Source: an uncultured Erythrobacter sp. (GTDB lineage: Bacteria > Pseudomonadota > Alphaproteobacteria > Sphingomonadales > Sphingomonadaceae). From it: a stretch of DNA of 64,000 nucleotides. Location of the stretch: positions 558,001 through 622,000 of the forward strand of contig CANLVN010000003.1 of NCBI GenBank assembly GCA_947494705.1, written 5' to 3'. The notes under the pieces are model-generated. The model saw nothing but the letters and a program-made list of their open reading frames with translations. It ran no database searches and was not told the origin of the DNA. A program made the translations under genes and the position numbers. Position 1 is the stretch's first letter, and the number at the start of each line of letters is the position of its first letter. Positions 60,556 through 64,000 of the stretch are shown here, piece by piece.

Positions 60556-60660
60556 AAAACCCCGCTCGTGCTGAGCTAGCCGAAGCACCGTTCTTCCTCT
60601 TGGACCCAACGGGCCAGGAGACGTGCGGCCCTTCGACAGGACCAGTGCGAGCGGGTTTTT
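60556..60660. repeat. REP-like imperfect palindrome between rpsP and rimM
   Basis: AAAACCCCGCTCGTGCTGAGCTAGCCGAAGCACCG ... CGGCCCTTCGACAGGACCAGTGCGAGCGGGTTTTT: ends form a stem; internal words 'GTGCTGAGC..CGAAGCAC' and 'CCCTTCGACA' resemble REP-like intergenic repeats. Confidence 0.6.
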
Positions 60661-60664
60661 AGGT

Positions 60665-61168
60665 ATGGCGAAAGACTCCATAACCCTAGCCGCGATCACT
60701 GGTGCGCATGGTGTCGCGGGCGAGGTCAGGCTCAAGCTGCTGGGGGAAGGTATCGACGCCCTCCGCCAGCATGCGAGTTTCAACGATGGGTCTCTGACCC
60801 TCAAGAAAATCCGCTCCGATAACAAGGGCGGCGCGATTGCGCGCTTTGCCGAGGTCAACGGGCGCACCGAGGCCGAAAAGCTGCGCGGCACCGCGATCAC
60901 GATCGCCCGTGAAGCGCTTCCCGACCTCGAAGACGACGAATATTACCATGCCGACCTGATCGGCCTCGCAGTCGAGACCGACGCCGGGAAGCAAATCGGC
61001 AAGTCTATCGCAGTCCACAATTTCGGCGCGACCGACATCATCGAGATCGCTCTCGAACCGCCACCGGAAAAAGGCACCAAGACCCTGATGGTGCCCATGA
61101 CCCGCGCAGCTGTGGTGGAATGGGACGAGGCCCGTCTTGTGATTTCGCAGGATTTCGCCGACGATTAG
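60665..61168 (+). CDS. rimM: Ribosome maturation factor RimM
   Basis: 'ITLAAITGAHGVAGEVRLKLLGE', 'YYHADLIGLAVETDAGKQIGKSIAVHNFGATDIIEI'; position after rpsP. Confidence 0.93.
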   Translation: MAKDSITLAAITGAHGVAGEVRLKLLGEGIDALRQHASFNDGSLTLKKIRSDNKGGAIARFAEVNGRTEAEKLRGTAITIAREALPDLEDDEYYHADLIGLAVETDAGKQIGKSIAVHNFGATDIIEIALEPPPEKGTKTLMVPMTRAAVVEWDEARLVISQDFADD

Positions 61169-61173
61169 CGCCC

Positions 61174-61737
61174 ATGAGCGCTCCCGCCATCTCGACCGAC
61201 CTTTGGCAGCGGCTAGCTGCTTACGAGATCGGCCCAGATGGCGCGGTGCTTTCCTTTGCCAACCGCTTGGCTCGCGAGAACCACTGGGATGCCGATTTCG
61301 CCAAGCGGGTCATCCTTGAGTACAAACGTTTCTGCTATCTGGCGATAACCGCTGGCCATGAAGTTACCCCGTCCGACGCGGTCGATCAGGCATGGCACCT
61401 GCACCTCACCTACAGCCGCGACTACTGGGACGTGTTCTGCCGTGACGTCTTGCAGGCGGACCTCCATCACGGCCCCACTGCCGGAGGCACTGCTGAACGG
61501 GCGCGCTATTATGACCAGTATGCCGCGACTTTTCGCTCTTACGAAACGGCCTTCGGCGCGCCCCCTCCACCCGATATTTGGCCCGGTGCGCAGCGTCGCT
61601 TCAAAGTCGATCCAAGAGGGCGTCGCGTTAACCCGAAAGACGTTATGATCCTCGACAGACGCTTTGCCGTACTTGGTGCGATTGGCTGGGTGATGCTGGG
61701 GATTTTCATCGCCGTGGTTGCAGGAGTGGTGTTCTGA
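61174..61737 (+). CDS. Glycine-rich-domain-protein-like (GRDP-like) protein with C-terminal TM helix
   Basis: 'KRFCYLAITAGHEVTPSDAVDQAWHLHLTYSRDYWDVFCRDVLQADLHHGPT' resembles the GRDP-like His/Cys core; C-terminal hydrophobic helix. Confidence 0.7.
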   Translation: MSAPAISTDLWQRLAAYEIGPDGAVLSFANRLARENHWDADFAKRVILEYKRFCYLAITAGHEVTPSDAVDQAWHLHLTYSRDYWDVFCRDVLQADLHHGPTAGGTAERARYYDQYAATFRSYETAFGAPPPPDIWPGAQRRFKVDPRGRRVNPKDVMILDRRFAVLGAIGWVMLGIFIAVVAGVVF

Positions 61738-62555
61738 TGGAAATTTTTGCTTCGTATTCCGGCCCCGACTTCCTCGCTTTTTATGCGGTGATGCTGGCGA
61801 CTTGCGTCGGTCTGGGCCTTTGGCTCCCGGCTTATCTGCGGCCCGCGGGTCGCGCCAGCACGGTCGAGGATATGGAAGAGGTGGCGGTCCTTGTCGGCGG
61901 AGCGGACCAGCACGCTGTTGCTGTGCTCAGCGATCTCTATGCCCAAGACGCGTTGAGAGAGGCCGATGGAAGGAAACTCGCCGTGGCGCGAACCGGGGTC
62001 GATGTAGGGCAAGCCGGCCATGCGATCCTCGCGAAGGTCGGCACGTTCCGCCTTAGCGAGGCGACGACGGCGCTCAAGAGCCATGCAGAACGTGCCGAAC
62101 ATCGACTGGTGCGGCGCGGGCTGATGATCGCACCCGATGAACGCTGGAAGCTGCGCTGGCTTTCGGTTTTGCCCTATATCGCGCTGTTCGTGATCGGCTT
62201 CTATCGCCAGCAGGCGGGCGCGGCGTTGGGTGAGCCGACAGGTTTCCTGATCGGTTTGCTCGTCGCGACATTCGTCTTTGCCCTATGGCGGCTCGCCAAG
62301 TTCAATTCGCGCACCGAGGCGGGCAACGCCATTGTCCGTGAACTGGAAAACCAGGGAAGCCGGTTAAAGCGCGCTCCGCAAGCCAACGAAGCGGGCTTTG
62401 CCGTCGCGATTTTCGGCACCGCTGTGCTGGTGGGCACGCCTTGGGAACCTGTCCATGCCGCGCGGCAAGCGGGCAGCGGAGGCGATAGCGGGTATGGCGG
62501 CGACGGTGACGGCGGGGGCGGTTGCGGTGGGGGCTGTGGCGGTTGCGGGGGTTGA
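61737..62555 (+). CDS. TIGR04222-like membrane protein with Cys-Gly tail
   Basis: Membrane protein ending 'GSGGDSGYGGDGDGGGGCGGGCGGCGG'; start overlaps the stop of the upstream gene. Confidence 0.7.
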   Translation: MEIFASYSGPDFLAFYAVMLATCVGLGLWLPAYLRPAGRASTVEDMEEVAVLVGGADQHAVAVLSDLYAQDALREADGRKLAVARTGVDVGQAGHAILAKVGTFRLSEATTALKSHAERAEHRLVRRGLMIAPDERWKLRWLSVLPYIALFVIGFYRQQAGAALGEPTGFLIGLLVATFVFALWRLAKFNSRTEAGNAIVRELENQGSRLKRAPQANEAGFAVAIFGTAVLVGTPWEPVHAARQAGSGGDSGYGGDGDGGGGCGGGCGGCGG

Positions 62556-62623
62556 GGTCGCCGGCGATAGGTGTATTGGTGTAATAATACAGACGATCGA
62601 AGGACTCGACGAAGGATACGCCC

Positions 62624-62914
62624 ATGCTGATCGACAACCCCGTGACACTGATCGCTGCATGTTCCGCCAGCGCTGCGGCAATCAATCTCGCCGTGCTCAA
62701 GGTTTCCCCCGGCATTTCTGACCGGATGCGGCACACGTTGAGCGGCGCAGGCCCGGTTGTAGCCGCGCTCGGCGTGATGATCGCCCCTCATGACAGCGTC
62801 GTTGCCAACGGCACCGATCTCGCGGTGCTCGCTGCCTCGCTTGTTGGGGGTGTGGCCGCGGCGATAGGTGCGACGAAGTTCGTGCGGCCTGACCGGGCGC
62901 TGACCGGAGCCTGA
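62624..62914 (+). CDS. Hypothetical membrane protein (96 aa)
   Basis: Hydrophobic ORF with upstream GAAGGA. Confidence 0.5.
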   Translation: MLIDNPVTLIAACSASAAAINLAVLKVSPGISDRMRHTLSGAGPVVAALGVMIAPHDSVVANGTDLAVLAASLVGGVAAAIGATKFVRPDRALTGA

Positions 62915-62959
62915 CCCGCCGCATCTCGGAACATTTTCAGGCTCGCTCGTTGATTCGAC

Positions 62960-63667
62960 ATGCGACACATTCTTCCCATTGCCGCCGCCCTTGTCCTGAC
63001 CGCCTGCGCGGGTTCCAGCGATGAGTCGGCTTCGCCTCCGCCGCAATCGACCGACAATCCCGCTTCAGGAACACGCCCTGTCGGAGAGCCCCAACTCGTA
63101 ACGGTCGAAGGCCGGGTCGAGGCAGGGGTCGAATGCAGCACGATCCGCACGCCCGATGGCGAGGTGTGGGCGGTCAATTTCGGTGAGCGCGAATTCGGGC
63201 CCGGCGACTATGTCCGTATTACCGGAGAGGTCGCCGATGCGAGCTTCTGCATGCAGGGGCAGGGCACGCTCATCCCGCAGGACGTCGAAGCGATCGAGCC
63301 ACCCGCGCGTGACCGAAACCCGGCGCGCTCTGGCGGTATGGCTCTGACACGCGAATATCTCACCGGAAACTGGGTGGCCAAGGGAGTGAACGCGGATTGC
63401 GACACGCCCGATTTCAGCATTGAAAGCAGCCCCGGTGGTATCGTCCTGAGCGGCGACATGGGCGCGCATGACAACGATGCACTGATCGTGCTGGGCGATT
63501 ATCCGCGCCTAGACCTCGATGAGCCGCGACAGGACCTGCCGATCGAAGCGCGCGGTCCCGACGGCCTCGCAATTCTGCGCCCGGCGAGCGACGCGGATTA
63601 CGATCCTCTCACCATTGGCGGTGCGAGCATCGAAGACGACGGCGTGGTGTTTGTGAAATGCGCCTGA
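62960..63667 (+). CDS. Hypothetical lipoprotein (235 aa)
   Basis: Lipobox 'LTACAG' after a signal peptide; no family recognised. Confidence 0.7.
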   Translation: MRHILPIAAALVLTACAGSSDESASPPPQSTDNPASGTRPVGEPQLVTVEGRVEAGVECSTIRTPDGEVWAVNFGEREFGPGDYVRITGEVADASFCMQGQGTLIPQDVEAIEPPARDRNPARSGGMALTREYLTGNWVAKGVNADCDTPDFSIESSPGGIVLSGDMGAHDNDALIVLGDYPRLDLDEPRQDLPIEARGPDGLAILRPASDADYDPLTIGGASIEDDGVVFVKCA

Positions 63668-63846
63668 CACGCTAGAGGCGGCAGCGATGAGTTTCGCCGC
63701 CACCGTCCTTACGCTCTATCGCGCGATCTTTCCCGTCTCGTGCAGCAGCTCGCTGACGGGTTTCGCCACCGACGGCCACTATCCGCGGCCCGATGTGTTT
63801 GAGCACAATATGCGGGCTAAGGATGGGGTGAGTTGGAAGACATGGA

Positions 63847-64000
63847 ATGAATGAGTTTATTGGATGGATCGGTGTGCTCGCCGGATACTCAATTGTCGTC
63901 GCGTTATTTGCGGTGGGCATCGCATTTTGGTTAAGCACGGCGCCTAGAATCGAGCCACTTCGAAAGCGAGCTACCATCGCAGGTGTGGCCGCTTCATCGA
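63847..64000 (+). CDS. Hypothetical membrane protein, 3' truncated by window edge
   Basis: MNEFIGWIGVLAGYSIVVALFAVGIAFWLSTAPRIEPLRKRATIAGVAASS..., open to the edge. Confidence 0.4.
   Translation, partial: MNEFIGWIGVLAGYSIVVALFAVGIAFWLSTAPRIEPLRKRATIAGVAASS

Overview
The window is a contiguous, GC-rich chromosomal segment from an alphaproteobacterium. Gene content and protein style point to Sphingomonadales (Erythrobacter-like), but this is inferred by eye and no search was run. It is mostly housekeeping: cckA (cut by the left edge), recA, alaS, icd, cpdR, a DEAD-box helicase, uvrD/pcrA, rsmD, an rRNA pseudouridine synthase, folC-accD-trpA-trpB-trpF, pyrF, purB, radC, ydbH-ynbE-ydbL, the F0 ATP synthase genes, rpsA, cmk, aroA, ffh-rpsP-rimM, tRNA-Val(GAC) and tRNA-Ala(GGC). 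I saw no phage, transposase, CRISPR array or rRNA. The most interesting signals are: (1) a candidate ~112-nt intergenic sRNA on the minus strand (about 17036-17148), lying between two intrinsic terminators, with three C-rich unpaired segments, a C(UUCG)G hairpin and a promoter-like element inside the upstream terminator hairpin; (2) a TonB-receptor-plug-like 'IVVTGSR...SPVSVVTAEE' segment inside a DUF4139 protein; (3) a REP-like palindrome between rpsP and rimM that abuts the rimM start; (4) a GRDP-like / TIGR04222-like gene pair with a Cys-Gly tail where trmD would be expected after rimM; (5) accessory genes inserted in the trp region (a membrane protein overlapping trpB and trpA, and tandem paralogous lipoproteins between trpF and pyrF); (6) two GTTC-N7-GTTC LexA boxes, at recA and uvrD; (7) two EcfG-like promoter candidates.
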